This document shows, in pieces, positions 30,377-39,795 of a stretch of 64,000 nucleotides of DNA. Below the pieces are notes generated by a model that was not told the origin of the DNA, searched no databases, and saw nothing but the letters and a program-made list of their open reading frames with translations. Location of the stretch: the NCBI RefSeq assembly GCF_014652235.1, contig NZ_BMYK01000021.1, positions 1 through 64,000 on the forward strand. Reading direction: 5' to 3'. The DNA comes from Pseudorhodoferax aquiterrae. GTDB taxonomy: Bacteria > Pseudomonadota > Gammaproteobacteria > Burkholderiales > Burkholderiaceae_C. How positions within the stretch are numbered: the first letter of the stretch is position 1; the number at the start of each line of letters is the position of its first letter. The translations under genes and the position numbers were made by a program.

Positions 30377-33300
30377 GTGGACAACGAATTGCGCAAGCAG
30401 GTGCAGGCACGCCGGCAGGCCTGGGCGCGGGCCGGCACCGACGAGGAGCTGGGCAAGCCGCTCGAGGAAGCCGGCTTGTGGGGCCTGGCGCTGTCCGGCG
30501 GTGGCATCCGCAGCGCGACCTTCTGCTTCGGCCTGCTGCGCGCGCTGGCGCGCGAGGGGCTGCTGCTGCGCTTCGACCTGCTCTCCACGGTGTCCGGTGG
30601 CGGCCACATCGGCGGCCTGCTGGGCCGCCTGTTCTCGCGCGCCAGCTCGCCGCAGGAGGCGGCCCGGGTGCAGCAGGCCCTGGGCGCGGCGCGCACCAAC
30701 TGGTTCGTCTGGTGGCTGCGCGCGAACGGCCGCTACCTCATTCCGCGCGGCGCGCGCGACGCGACCTTCGTCGCCGCGCTGTACCTGCGCAACCTGGTCG
30801 CCATCCATTTCGAGCTGGGCATGCTGGCGCTGCTGCTCGGTGTGCTGCTCACGGCGGTCAACCTGGCGGGCTGGCAGCTCATGCACCACCTGGGCTTCAC
30901 GCACGCCACGCCCGTGTTCGCCATGCTGCGCAACCTGCCGGACTGGGTGCCGCTGTGGCTGCCCATGGCCTGGCTGCTGCTGCCCGGCGTGGTGCTGGTG
31001 GGTGCCACGCGGGCCATGGCCTACTGGATCGTGCCCTGGCTCACGCTCGCGCGGCGCTGGGCCCTGGCTGGCTGGCTCGCCGTGGCGGTGGCCACGGCCT
31101 GGCTGGTGTCGTGGTACTGGCGTTTGGTCGCGGCCAGCATCAGCCCGGTCGGCGAAGTCATGCGCACCACCTTGTGGGCGGTCACGGCGGCCCTGCTGCT
31201 GCTGTGGCTGCTGGCCGTGCCCGTGGGCGCCTTGGCGCTGCGCCGCGCCCGGCTGCGCTGCGCCGGGCCGGCGGCCGAGGCCGCGCGCAGCGATCTCACG
31301 GCCCGGCTGGCCAATGCCTTCCGCTGGTTCAGCGCGGTGGCGCTGGCCGGCCTGATCGACCGCGCCGCCTGGTTCCTCGCCTTCGAACTGGAACCGCTGA
31401 CCGAGGCCGGCCAGGGCGCCGCGGCGTTGTGGCTGGCCGTATGGGCCGCCGCCATCCGCACCGTGCTGCCGCTGGCCTCGCAGCTGCTGCCCGGTCGCGT
31501 GCTCACGCGCGCGCTGCTGGTGGTCGGCCGCGTGCTGGGCTACGGCCTGTCGTTCGCGCTGTGCGTGTGGTGGGTCTCGCTCGTGCAGAAGGCGGTCATG
31601 GGTGCGGTGTTCAGCTACAACGGCGCGCAGTTCGCGCAGGGCTGGCAGATGTGGCTGCTGTTCCTGCTGCCGCTGGCGGCCTTCTTCCTGGCCACGGCGC
31701 GCAACGTGGAGTTCCTGAACCTGTCCTCGCTGCACGCCTTCTACCAGGCGCGCATCGTGCGCAGCTACCTGGGCGCGGCCAACGGCGCGCGCCTGGGCGC
31801 CGGGCCGGGTGCGCTGTCGGCGCTCGGCGAGGTGCCGCCGGTGCTGCCCGTGCGGCGCCGCCACATCCCGGTGGACGACCTCAATGCCGACGACGACATC
31901 GCGCTGGAGCGCTACCGGCCACAGGACTGCGGCGGCCCCGTGCACCTGCTGAACTGCTGCATCAACCAGACGCGCGACCCGCGTGGCGGCCTGTTCAACC
32001 AGGACCGCCGCGGCCTGCCACTGTCGGTGGCCTCCGGCGGGCTGATCAAGGTCTCGCAGGAGGACTGGGAACGCCCGCTCGCCCAGGGCCTGCCCAGCCT
32101 GGGCGGCTGGATGGCGATCTCGGGCGCGGCCATCGCGCCGGGCCTCGGCAACCTCACGCGCGGCGGCATCTCGGCGCTGGCCACCTTCGCGGGCATCCGG
32201 CTGGGCTACTGGTGGAACGTGTCGGCGCGCACCGGCGCCGAGCGCCGCTGGCCGCGCTTGTTCGTCAAGTCCTGCGGCGTGCTCAGCGAAACCTTCGGCA
32301 GCTTCCTGGGCGGGCGCGGCGACAACTGGTTCCTGACCGATGGCGGCCACTTCGAGAACACCGGCGCCTACGCGCTGCTGGCCGAACGCTGCCAGGTCAT
32401 CGTGCTGGCCGACTGCGGCGCCGACCCGCGCTATGGCTTCGACAACCTGGAGGACCTGGTGCGCAAGGCCCGCATCGACCTGCAGGCCGACATCCTGTTC
32501 CAGCGCCCGCGCCGCGTCGCAGCGGCCGTGGGGCCCACGCCGGCGGGCCTGTCGCGCTTCGGTTCGCTGAACGATCTGGCCTCGCCCGAGAGCACGGCCT
32601 GCCTGGCGCTGGCCAAGGTGCTGTACGGCGGCGCGCGGCCCAGCACCGGCATCCTGCTCGTCATCAAGCCCAACCTGTGCGACGGGCTGCCCGTGGACCT
32701 GGTCAACTTCAAGCGCCAGAACCCGGACTTTCCGCAGGAGACCACGGCCGACCAGTTCTTCTCGGAAGCCCAGTGGGAGAGCTACTTCCACCTGGGCACC
32801 TTCCTGGGCCAGAACCTCAGCCGCGCCTGGATCGCCGAGCTGCTGCGCGACCCCGGCGCCTGGTTCGAGGACGACGACTGCTCGCCCTTCGCCGCCGCGC
32901 AGGCCGGCCGCGCGGCCCAGGAGCAGGAGGGCGCGCGCGTCGCCGCCGGCGGCCGGCTGCCGGCGCGCATCAGCGGCACGGCCACGGCCGTGGGCGCCAC
33001 GCTGAGCCTGGGCGCCGCCGCCACGCTGGGCGTCACGGTGTGGCAGGCGATCGAAACGGCGCGCAGCGTGTACGCCAAGCAGACGCAGGACGAACGCGGC
33101 GCGCTCAAGGAATTGGCCGAGCTCTGGGCCAAGGCCACGCCCGACGGCCAGGCCCGGCCCGACCCGGCGACCGCCGGCAACCTGGCGGCCGCCCTGCTGC
33201 GCACGGCCGACACACTGTGCCCGACCGACGAGGCGCGCTGGTTCACGCGCTCGGACCTCGCGCGGCGCATCCACCAGTCCGCCATGCAGCAGTGCGCGGC

Positions 33301-34084
33301 GCTGACCGAGGCCCTGCCGGCCGCCTGCGCTGCCTTGCTGGCCACCGGCGAGCGCCATGCCGATACGCGCGCCAACGGCAGCTGCCTGGTGCCTGCGCCC
33401 GAGATCCTGGCCGTGGCGCCGCCGCCGCGCTACTGGGTCTACGACTACACGGGCAAGGGTGCGGCTTCCAGTTCCCACCCCTGCGATCCCGTCGTCGCCG
33501 AGCGGCTGTACCTGCAGCAGGCCGCCACCGGCGCGCCGCGCGACGGGCCGCCGGCCAGCTGCCACTACACGGGCCGCTTCGCCGAGGGGGCGTTCGCGCG
33601 CCATCCCACCGCGGCCGGTGCCCCCACCGCAGCGCCTTCACCGGGCGCAGCGCTGCCGCCGCTGCCCCCGCCTGTGCCCAGCCACGAATGCGCCGGCATC
33701 ACGGTCTTCATGCAGATCTACGGCCCGAGCCAGCGCCGCGCCGTGTGGCCGCTGCGCCGCACCTGGCGCGCCATGGGCGCCGAGGTGCCGCCGCTGGAGG
33801 ACGTGGTGGAAACCGCCAACGCACGCGGCTACGCGAGTCCGGTACCGGTGGACAAGACCACGGTGCGCTTCCACGACCCTGCGGCGCTGGCCTGTGCGCG
33901 CGCGCTCGGTCCCAAGGCCGGCTTCAACGACTGGATCGTCGAGCCGCTGTCCGCGCGCTACCGGCCGCGGCCCAACACCGTGGAAGTCTGGGTGGCCCCG
34001 GCCGACACCACGCTGCAGGACCATCCGCTGCCACCGGTCGAGAGCCGGCCACCGCCCGTGCCGAAGTCGCGCGCAACCCCCTGA
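30377..34084 (+). CDS. very large membrane patatin-like phospholipase
   Basis: A 1235-residue protein. The patatin oxyanion loop GGGIRS is near residue 40 and the nucleophile S73 sits in TVSGGGHIGG, but the catalytic Asp in DGG is D655. Between them residues about 145-445 carry around eight transmembrane helices, followed by the LSSLHAFYQARIVRSYLG segment seen in related membrane patatins. After the catalytic region, one more hydrophobic helix (about 870-890) leads to a C-terminal domain near 1100-1200 resembling LytR_C/SPOR-type extracytoplasmic folds. Predicted lipid acyl hydrolase at the membrane. GTG start with GGGAGG nearby. Confidence 0.85.
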   Translation: MDNELRKQVQARRQAWARAGTDEELGKPLEEAGLWGLALSGGGIRSATFCFGLLRALAREGLLLRFDLLSTVSGGGHIGGLLGRLFSRASSPQEAARVQQALGAARTNWFVWWLRANGRYLIPRGARDATFVAALYLRNLVAIHFELGMLALLLGVLLTAVNLAGWQLMHHLGFTHATPVFAMLRNLPDWVPLWLPMAWLLLPGVVLVGATRAMAYWIVPWLTLARRWALAGWLAVAVATAWLVSWYWRLVAASISPVGEVMRTTLWAVTAALLLLWLLAVPVGALALRRARLRCAGPAAEAARSDLTARLANAFRWFSAVALAGLIDRAAWFLAFELEPLTEAGQGAAALWLAVWAAAIRTVLPLASQLLPGRVLTRALLVVGRVLGYGLSFALCVWWVSLVQKAVMGAVFSYNGAQFAQGWQMWLLFLLPLAAFFLATARNVEFLNLSSLHAFYQARIVRSYLGAANGARLGAGPGALSALGEVPPVLPVRRRHIPVDDLNADDDIALERYRPQDCGGPVHLLNCCINQTRDPRGGLFNQDRRGLPLSVASGGLIKVSQEDWERPLAQGLPSLGGWMAISGAAIAPGLGNLTRGGISALATFAGIRLGYWWNVSARTGAERRWPRLFVKSCGVLSETFGSFLGGRGDNWFLTDGGHFENTGAYALLAERCQVIVLADCGADPRYGFDNLEDLVRKARIDLQADILFQRPRRVAAAVGPTPAGLSRFGSLNDLASPESTACLALAKVLYGGARPSTGILLVIKPNLCDGLPVDLVNFKRQNPDFPQETTADQFFSEAQWESYFHLGTFLGQNLSRAWIAELLRDPGAWFEDDDCSPFAAAQAGRAAQEQEGARVAAGGRLPARISGTATAVGATLSLGAAATLGVTVWQAIETARSVYAKQTQDERGALKELAELWAKATPDGQARPDPATAGNLAAALLRTADTLCPTDEARWFTRSDLARRIHQSAMQQCAALTEALPAACAALLATGERHADTRANGSCLVPAPEILAVAPPPRYWVYDYTGKGAASSSHPCDPVVAERLYLQQAATGAPRDGPPASCHYTGRFAEGAFARHPTAAGAPTAAPSPGAALPPLPPPVPSHECAGITVFMQIYGPSQRRAVWPLRRTWRAMGAEVPPLEDVVETANARGYASPVPVDKTTVRFHDPAALACARALGPKAGFNDWIVEPLSARYRPRPNTVEVWVAPADTTLQDHPLPPVESRPPPVPKSRATP

Positions 34085-34165
34085 GTCGCAAGACCCTGGC
34101 CACGCAGGGCCGGCCGCGGCCGCCTATGCTGCGCACCTCCAACATTTCCAAGGCTCCCAAGCACC

Positions 34166-34870
34166 ATGCCCGACCTGTCCGCCTTCGCCATCACCAAGAA
34201 GTGGCCCGCGCGCCATCCCGAGCGTCTGCAGTTGTATTCCCTGCCCACGCCCAATGGCGTGAAGGTTTCCATCGCGCTGGAAGAGACCGGCCTGCCCTAC
34301 GAGGTGCACCGCGTCGCGTTCGACACCAACGACCAGCTGTCGCCCGAGTTCCTATCGCTGAACCCGAACAACAAGATCCCGGCCATCCTGGATCCGAACG
34401 GGCCGAAAGGCCGGCCGCTGGCGCTGTTCGAGTCCGGCGCCATCCTGGTCTACCTGGCGGCCAAGACCGGCCAGCTCATGCCCACGGACGAGGCCGCGCG
34501 CTATGAGACGCTGCAGTGGCTGATGTTCCAGATGGGCGGCATCGGGCCCATGTTCGGCCAGCTCGGCTTCTTCCACAAATTCGCCGGCAAGGACTACGAG
34601 GACAAGCGCCCGCGCGACCGCTACGTGGCCGAGTCGCGCCGGCTGCTCAAGGTGCTCGATGGCCGGCTGGCCGGGCGCCAGTGGATCATGGGAGACGACT
34701 ACGGCATCGCCGACATCGCCGTGTTTCCCTGGGTGCGCAACCTCGCGGGCTTCTATGGCGCGGGCGAGATCGTGGGCTTCGACGACTTCCGCGAAGTGCG
34801 GCGCGTGCTCGATGCCTTCGTGGCACGGCCGGCCGTGCAACGCGGGCTGGCGATCCCGCCAGCCCCCTGA
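34166..34870 (+). CDS. glutathione S-transferase, YghU/YfcG-like
   Basis: A 234-residue GST. The N-terminal thioredoxin-like domain has LYSLPTPNGVKVSIALEE and NPNNKIPAI, with ESGAILVYLA as the glutathione gamma-glutamyl site. The all-helical C-terminal domain follows, with DYGIADIAVFPW as the family N-capping motif. The extended N terminus and motif set fit the nu-class disulfide-bond reductase group. It starts 81 bases after the patatin gene on the same strand, possibly with its own promoter. Confidence 0.92.
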   Translation: MPDLSAFAITKKWPARHPERLQLYSLPTPNGVKVSIALEETGLPYEVHRVAFDTNDQLSPEFLSLNPNNKIPAILDPNGPKGRPLALFESGAILVYLAAKTGQLMPTDEAARYETLQWLMFQMGGIGPMFGQLGFFHKFAGKDYEDKRPRDRYVAESRRLLKVLDGRLAGRQWIMGDDYGIADIAVFPWVRNLAGFYGAGEIVGFDDFREVRRVLDAFVARPAVQRGLAIPPAP

Positions 34871-34877
34871 GCCCGGC

Positions 34878-35297
34878 TCACTGCGACAGCAGCACCTGGG
34901 CGATGATGCCGGTCGCGATGGCGATCAGCACGTATTCGGCGCCCACCTGCACCCAGTGGTAGCCGCGCGGCGGCCGCTGCAGGCGGTGGCCACGCCAGTC
35001 GTCGACCACGTAGTAGCGGGTGCGGTAGGCGGGCGGCAGGCGGTCGCCCTTCTTCCAGTGGCCCGGAGGGCCGCCGTAGGCATGGCCGGGCGGGCCGCCG
35101 TGCGGATGGCGCGAAGGCTTGCCATGGTGGCGGTCGTCATGGCGGCCGGGGCCCCGCCGGTCGTCGCGGTCGCCGCGGCGCCCCCTGTCGTCCCGGTCAC
35201 CGTCGCGGTCGCGGTCGCGCGGCTGGGCGAGCGCACCGACGGACGGCACACCCAGGGCCATGGCCAGCAGGGCTGTGGTGAAGGTCGAGCGTTTCAT
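34878..35297 (-). CDS. RcnB family periplasmic protein
   Basis: A 139-residue exported protein. A signal peptide (TALLAMALGVPSVGALA) is followed by a highly charged Arg/Asp/Gly/His-rich central region and the RcnB domain (LPPAYRTRYYVVDDWRGHRLQRPP, then GYHWVQVGAEYVLI). RcnB in E. coli helps nickel/cobalt homeostasis with the RcnA efflux pump; no efflux gene is nearby. ATG with AAAGGA upstream. Confidence 0.85.
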   Translation of the reverse strand: MKRSTFTTALLAMALGVPSVGALAQPRDRDRDGDRDDRGRRGDRDDRRGPGRHDDRHHGKPSRHPHGGPPGHAYGGPPGHWKKGDRLPPAYRTRYYVVDDWRGHRLQRPPRGYHWVQVGAEYVLIAIATGIIAQVLLSQ

Positions 35298-35403
35298 CTG
35301 GAGTCCTTTCGAGACCCGGTCTGTCGTGCCGGGCTGGGAACGAGCTTAGGCTGGAAATGTAAAGCTGCGGTGGCGCAATGCAGGGCTTGTGCAAAGCCGC
35401 GTG

Positions 35404-36216
35404 TCAGCTCGGCAATGCCGCCAGCGCGGGTCCAATGGGCAATTCGACCTTGAGCGCCAGCAGCGCGTCGGCGCGCGTGCGGCCCAGGTTCAGTGCCGCG
35501 ATGGGTTTGTGCTGTTCGGCCGCGGCCAGCGCGAAGCGGTAGCCCGAAAACACCATCAGCGAGGAGCCGACCACCAGCAATGCGTCGGCACGTTGCAGCG
35601 CGGCCATGGCCTGCGCGACGCGTTCGCGCGGCACGGACTCGCCGAAGAACACCACGTCGGGCTTGAGCATGCCGCCGCAGCGGCTGCAGGGCGGCACCTG
35701 GAAGCGCGAGAAATCCGCGTGCTCCAGGTCGGCATCGCCATCCGGCGCGGCACCGGCCGACAGGCCGGCGAAGGCTGGATTGCGCGCCACCAGTTCCTGC
35801 TGCAGCAACGCACGCGGCGAGCGCGTGCCGCAGGCCAGGCAGACCACTGTGTCGATGCGCCCGTGCAGGTCGACCACGTGCCGGCTGCCGGCCGCCTCGT
35901 GCAGGCCGTCCACGTTCTGCGTGAGCAGCAGCTCCACCCGTCCCGCGGCCTCCAGCCGTGCCAGCGCGACGTGCGCGGCACCGGGTCGCGCATGGGCCAT
36001 GGTGCGCCAGCCGAGCAGGCTGCGCGCCCAGTAGCGTCGGCGCGTGGTCTCGTCGCCTGTGAAGGCCTGGTAGGTCACGGGCTGCGGCCTTTTCCAGTCG
36101 CCGTTGGCGTCGCGGTAGTCCGGAATGCCGGACTCCGTGCTGACGCCGGCGCCCGTCAGCACCATGAGCCGCGGGTGGCGGCGCACGAAGTCGGCCAAGG
36201 CCGTCTGCGGGTCCAT
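35404..36216 (-). CDS. SIR2 family NAD-dependent protein deacylase
   Basis: A 270-residue sirtuin. NAD-binding motifs GAGVSTESGIPDYR and TQNVDGLHEAAG are intact, the catalytic His lies in DLHGRID, and zinc cysteines are CLAC and CSRC. The C-terminal FGESVP and VVGSSLMVFSG segments complete the Rossmann fold. It removes acyl groups from lysines using NAD. Its ATG follows the sbcB TGA by one base (TGAGATG), so translation is coupled to the DNA-repair genes upstream. Confidence 0.94.
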   Translation of the reverse strand: MDPQTALADFVRRHPRLMVLTGAGVSTESGIPDYRDANGDWKRPQPVTYQAFTGDETTRRRYWARSLLGWRTMAHARPGAAHVALARLEAAGRVELLLTQNVDGLHEAAGSRHVVDLHGRIDTVVCLACGTRSPRALLQQELVARNPAFAGLSAGAAPDGDADLEHADFSRFQVPPCSRCGGMLKPDVVFFGESVPRERVAQAMAALQRADALLVVGSSLMVFSGYRFALAAAEQHKPIAALNLGRTRADALLALKVELPIGPALAALPS

Positions 36217-36217
36217 C

Positions 36218-37732
36218 TCAGGAGAGGTCTGCGGTGATGTCCTCGACATAGGCGTGCAAGGCTTCGAGGATCTCGATGGCGCGTTCGTCGGCGTCCTGGC
36301 CATGCCGGTCCAACTCCTCCAGCAACTGGTCCACATTGCGCACGCCGCCCTCGCCTTCGATCAGGCGCGCGGCGCGGTGCTGCAGCCAGCGCTCCTGCTC
36401 GTCCTCGGACAGCGTGTCGGGGAAGTTGCGTGCGCGGTAGCGGAACAGCAGCTCCTCCAACCGGCCGTCGTCGAAGCTGTTGCGGGCCGTGGCCAGCTGC
36501 TGGGGCGACTGCTGGCGCAGCTGGTTCAGGCGGCGCCGGTCGGCCGGGCCGATGAAGCCGCCGTACAGGTCTTCGTCCACGTCGGGCGTGGCCTGCGGTT
36601 CGCGGCGCAGCAGGCCGTCCCACAGCGCCGACAGATCGGGCAGCGCAGCGGCATGGGCAGCGTTCTGCAGCTGGGCCGTGAGGTCCAGGCCCCAGCGTGC
36701 GGCCATGGCCGGCGCCAGTGTCTTGAGGTTGCCGACCACCATGGGCGACTTGTTCAGGTGCACGCTCTTGAGCGGCAGGCGCGTCACGTCGGGCGGCAGC
36801 TCGGCCGCCCGCGTGTACAGGCGCAGGCGGGCATCCTCCACCGTGAGGCCGTCGAGCTGGCGCGGGTCGTGCGCGAGGTCCCAGGCCAGCAGCTCGTTCT
36901 TGTTGGTGGGATGCATGGCCAGCGGCCACATCAGCGCGAGGCAGCCGCGCTCGGTGCCGAACATGCCCGAGACATGCAGGAAGGGCCGGGCCGTCTGCGG
37001 CGAGGTCGGCAGGCCCAGCTCGCTGGCCACGCGGTCCTTCTTGTGCAGGGCCAGCGCGAACTCGAACAGCTTGGGCTGGGCCTGGCGGATCAGCCGCGCC
37101 AGCGCGATGGTGGCGCGCACGTCGGACAGCGCATCGTGCGCGGCCTCGTGCGCGAGGCCGTTGGCCGCGCTCAGGTGCTCGAGCTTGAAGCTGGGGCCGC
37201 CGCCCTCCTCGGCGCTGCGCTGCGGCCACTGGATGCCGTCCGGCCGCAGCGCGTGCGTGAGCCGCACCACGTCCAGCAGGTCCCAGCGGCCGCAGCCGTT
37301 CTGCCACTCGCGCGCATAGGGGTCGATCAGGTTGCGCCAGAACAAAAAGCGCGTGACCTCGTCGTCGAAGCGGATGGTGTTGTAGCCCACGCCGATGGTG
37401 CCGGGCTGGCTGAAGGCGGCCTCGATGCGCGCGGCGAACTCTGCCTCCGGCAGGCCGCGCTCCAGGCACAGCTGCGGCGTGATGCCGGTGATGAGGCAGG
37501 ACGCCGGGTCGGGCAGGTAGTCCGGCGCCGGCTGGCAGTACAGCATGATGGGCTCGCCGATCTCGTTGAGCTCGGCATCGGTGCGGATCGCGGCGAACTG
37601 TGCCGGGCGGTCGCGCCGCGGCACCACGCCGAAGGTCTCGTAGTCGTGCCACAAAAAGGTACGGGGCACTTTGGAACCTTCGTCCTGTCGGGCGGCGGTG
37701 CGAGCGCCTTCGGGCGGCCGGGCGGCGCTCAT
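36218..37732 (-). CDS. sbcB: exodeoxyribonuclease I
   Basis: A 504-residue 3'-5' single-strand DNA exonuclease of the DEDD family. The exonuclease core shows HDYETFGV with the first acidic pair, [11 protein letters not shown] and [10 protein letters not shown]. The SH3-like and C-terminal helical regions of ExoI follow ([10 protein letters not shown]). It acts in recombination and mismatch repair. ATG shares four bases with the rnhA stop (ATGA). A basic 20-residue N-terminal extension precedes the core compared with E. coli. Confidence 0.95.
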   Translation of the reverse strand: MSAARPPEGARTAARQDEGSKVPRTFLWHDYETFGVVPRRDRPAQFAAIRTDAELNEIGEPIMLYCQPAPDYLPDPASCLITGITPQLCLERGLPEAEFAARIEAAFSQPGTIGVGYNTIRFDDEVTRFLFWRNLIDPYAREWQNGCGRWDLLDVVRLTHALRPDGIQWPQRSAEEGGGPSFKLEHLSAANGLAHEAAHDALSDVRATIALARLIRQAQPKLFEFALALHKKDRVASELGLPTSPQTARPFLHVSGMFGTERGCLALMWPLAMHPTNKNELLAWDLAHDPRQLDGLTVEDARLRLYTRAAELPPDVTRLPLKSVHLNKSPMVVGNLKTLAPAMAARWGLDLTAQLQNAAHAAALPDLSALWDGLLRREPQATPDVDEDLYGGFIGPADRRRLNQLRQQSPQQLATARNSFDDGRLEELLFRYRARNFPDTLSEDEQERWLQHRAARLIEGEGGVRNVDQLLEELDRHGQDADERAIEILEALHAYVEDITADLS

Positions 37733-38178
37733 AGCCGCCCCAGGGCCTTGTCCACGCCCTTGTTGGCCAGCGCGTCGGCGCGCTCGTTGCCGGGGTTGCC
37801 GGCATGGCCGCGCACCCAGCGCCAGTCGATCTTGTGGCCGCCGTTGGTCACCAGCGCGTCCAGCTTCTGCCAGAGTTCCACGTTCTTGACGGGCTGCTTG
37901 GTCGAGGTGATCCAGCCGCGCGCCTTCCACCCCTTCATCCATTCGGTGATGCCCTTGCGCACGTACTCGCTGTCCAGGTAGAGCGTGACCTCACAGGGCT
38001 TCTTCAAGGCCGCCAGCGCCTCGATCACGGCGGTCATTTCCATGCGGTTGTTGGTGGTGGCCAGCTCGCCACCGAACAACTCTTTCTCGAGCGTGCCCGA
38101 CTTCAGCACCACCCCCCAGCCGCCCGGGCCGGGGTTGCCCTTGCAGGCGCCATCGGTGTAGATCTCGACGTGGTTCAA
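37729..38178 (-). CDS. rnhA: ribonuclease HI
   Basis: A 149-residue enzyme that removes RNA from RNA-DNA hybrids. All four catalytic acids are visible in [27 protein letters not shown] and ERADALAN, and the basic helix (GWKARGW) is present. The start is TTG at 38178: it is preceded by AAGGA and shares TTGA with the stop of the methyltransferase, and no ATG or GTG gives a better fit. Confidence 0.95.
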   Translation of the reverse strand: MNHVEIYTDGACKGNPGPGGWGVVLKSGTLEKELFGGELATTNNRMEMTAVIEALAALKKPCEVTLYLDSEYVRKGITEWMKGWKARGWITSTKQPVKNVELWQKLDALVTNGGHKIDWRWVRGHAGNPGNERADALANKGVDKALGRL

Positions 38179-39005
38179 CGCAATCCTTTTTCTCTCTGGG
38201 AAACGGAAGGGGCCGGCGCTGCGTGCGCCGGCTCGTGGACGGGGCGCCGCGGGCGCCGGTTGGCCAGCGGCACGGGCGCGGTGCTGAGCTTGCGCGCGGC
38301 CTTCCAGTTGGCCTCGAGCAGACGCATGCCGCGCACGCGCTTGACGGCCGTGACGAAGTAGACCGCGCCCAGGATGGGCCAGCAGCGCTCGCCGAGCGCC
38401 TCCATCCAGCCGAAACGGCCCAGCGTGGCCTCGCTGTTCACGGCCGGCCGGTAGCAGCCGAAGCGGCTGGACTCGACCTCGAAGGACAGCAGGCGCAGCC
38501 AGTCGCGCAGCCGCAGGTAGCCGATGAAGTCGCCGTCGGCCGGCAGGTACAGCTGGCCCAGACCCAGCTTGCGGTACAGCCGCGCGCGGCGCTGGCGCAA
38601 GCCCCACAGGCTGGCGCTGTTGAAGCCGCAGACGATGGCCTGGCCCTCGGGCACGAGCACGCGCTCGACCTCGCGCAGCGTGGCGTGCGGGTCGGGGCTC
38701 AGCTCCAGCGCATGCGGCAGCAGCACCAGGTCCAGGCTGTTGGATTCGAACGGCAGGGCAGAGAAGTCGCACGCCAGCGCGGCGCTTCCCGGCGCGCCGG
38801 GAAGCGGTGGCTCGGCGGCAGCGAGCCAGCGGTTCTGGATGCGGCAGGTGCGCAGGCCATCGATTTCGCCGGCGCCCAATTGCAACGCGTGGTAACCGAA
38901 GACGTCGGTCACCACCCGGTCGAAGGCGGCCTGCTCCCAGGCCAGCAGATAGCGGCCGGGCGGGGTCTGGAACCAATCGTGCAAACCTATAATTTGACCG
39001 CTCAT
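38175..39005 (-). CDS. class I SAM-dependent methyltransferase
   Basis: A 276-residue type 11 methyltransferase-like protein, with a SAM-binding region around [23 protein letters not shown] (residues about 85-107) and the post-core [17 protein letters not shown] strand. The glycine-rich motif I is weak ([10 protein letters not shown]). The start at 39005 uses an ATG that overlaps the gloB ATG head to head (shared CATG). It is the first gene of a leftward overlapping chain with rnhA, sbcB and sirtuin. Substrate unknown; the gene pairing with rnhA/gloB is common in betaproteobacteria. Confidence 0.85.
   Translation of the reverse strand: MSGQIIGLHDWFQTPPGRYLLAWEQAAFDRVVTDVFGYHALQLGAGEIDGLRTCRIQNRWLAAAEPPLPGAPGSAALACDFSALPFESNSLDLVLLPHALELSPDPHATLREVERVLVPEGQAIVCGFNSASLWGLRQRRARLYRKLGLGQLYLPADGDFIGYLRLRDWLRLLSFEVESSRFGCYRPAVNSEATLGRFGWMEALGERCWPILGAVYFVTAVKRVRGMRLLEANWKAARKLSTAPVPLANRRPRRPVHEPAHAAPAPSVSQREKGLR
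38988..38993 (+). promoter_or_regulatory. TATAAT -10 box of gloB, possible leaderless start
   Basis: A perfect TATAAT lies ten bases before the gloB ATG, in otherwise very GC-rich sequence. A start site six to eight bases downstream would fall within a few bases of the ATG, and no ribosome site precedes the ATG, so a leaderless mRNA is likely. The -35 region is weak. Confidence 0.55.
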
Positions 39006-39795
39006 GGAACTCATTGCGCTGCCCGCTTTCGCCGACAACTACGTGTGGATGCTGCACGACGGACAGGCGGCGCTGGTGGTCGATCCGGGCGATGCCGCGC
39101 CGGTCTTCGAGGCCCTGCAGCGCCACGGTTTGCAACTGCGCTCGATTCTAGTCACGCACCACCATGCCGATCATGTCGGCGGCGCGGCCGCGCTGCGCGA
39201 GGCCACCGGTGCCCGGGTCTTCGGTCCGTCGCGCGAGCGCATCCCCGAACCGCTCACGCGCCTGGCCGGCGGCGACCGCCTGCCGGTGGACGCCAGCACG
39301 CTGGGCCTGGCCTTCGAGGTCATCGACGTGCCCGGCCACACGGCCGGCCACATCGCCTACTGGTGCCCGGCCATCGACGACGCCGATGGCAGCCCCGTGC
39401 TGTTCTGCGGCGACACGCTGTTCTCGGGCGGCTGCGGGCGCCTGTTCGAAGGCACGCCCGCGCAGATGCTCGACTCGCTCGACCGGCTGGCCGCCCTGCC
39501 CGGCAACACGCGCGTGTGCTGCGCCCACGAGTACACGCTGTCCAACCTGAAATTCGCGCGCGCCGTGGAACCTGGCAGCGCCGATCTGCTCCACTACAGC
39601 GCGCAGTGCGAACAACAACGCGCGCTGAACCAGCCGACGCTGCCTTCGCGCATCGCGCTGGAGCGGCGCATCAATCCCTTCCTGCGCGTACGCGAACCCC
39701 TGGTGGCCCAAGCCGCCCGCGGCTTCGACGCCGGTGCGCAGGATGCGGTCGGCGTGCTGGCCGCGCTGCGGCAGTGGAAAAACGAATTCAAATGA
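39004..39795 (+). CDS. gloB: hydroxyacylglutathione hydrolase (glyoxalase II)
   Basis: A 263-residue metallo-beta-lactamase fold enzyme that hydrolyses S-lactoylglutathione to lactate and glutathione. The metal motif [10 protein letters not shown] starts at T51. The [11 protein letters not shown] and [12 protein letters not shown] segments and the C-terminal NPFLRV glutathione-site sequence are all present. The N terminus [15 protein letters not shown] is canonical, so the start is firm even though no ribosome site precedes it. The mltD ATG overlaps its stop by four bases. Confidence 0.96.
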   Translation: MELIALPAFADNYVWMLHDGQAALVVDPGDAAPVFEALQRHGLQLRSILVTHHHADHVGGAAALREATGARVFGPSRERIPEPLTRLAGGDRLPVDASTLGLAFEVIDVPGHTAGHIAYWCPAIDDADGSPVLFCGDTLFSGGCGRLFEGTPAQMLDSLDRLAALPGNTRVCCAHEYTLSNLKFARAVEPGSADLLHYSAQCEQQRALNQPTLPSRIALERRINPFLRVREPLVAQAARGFDAGAQDAVGVLAALRQWKNEFK

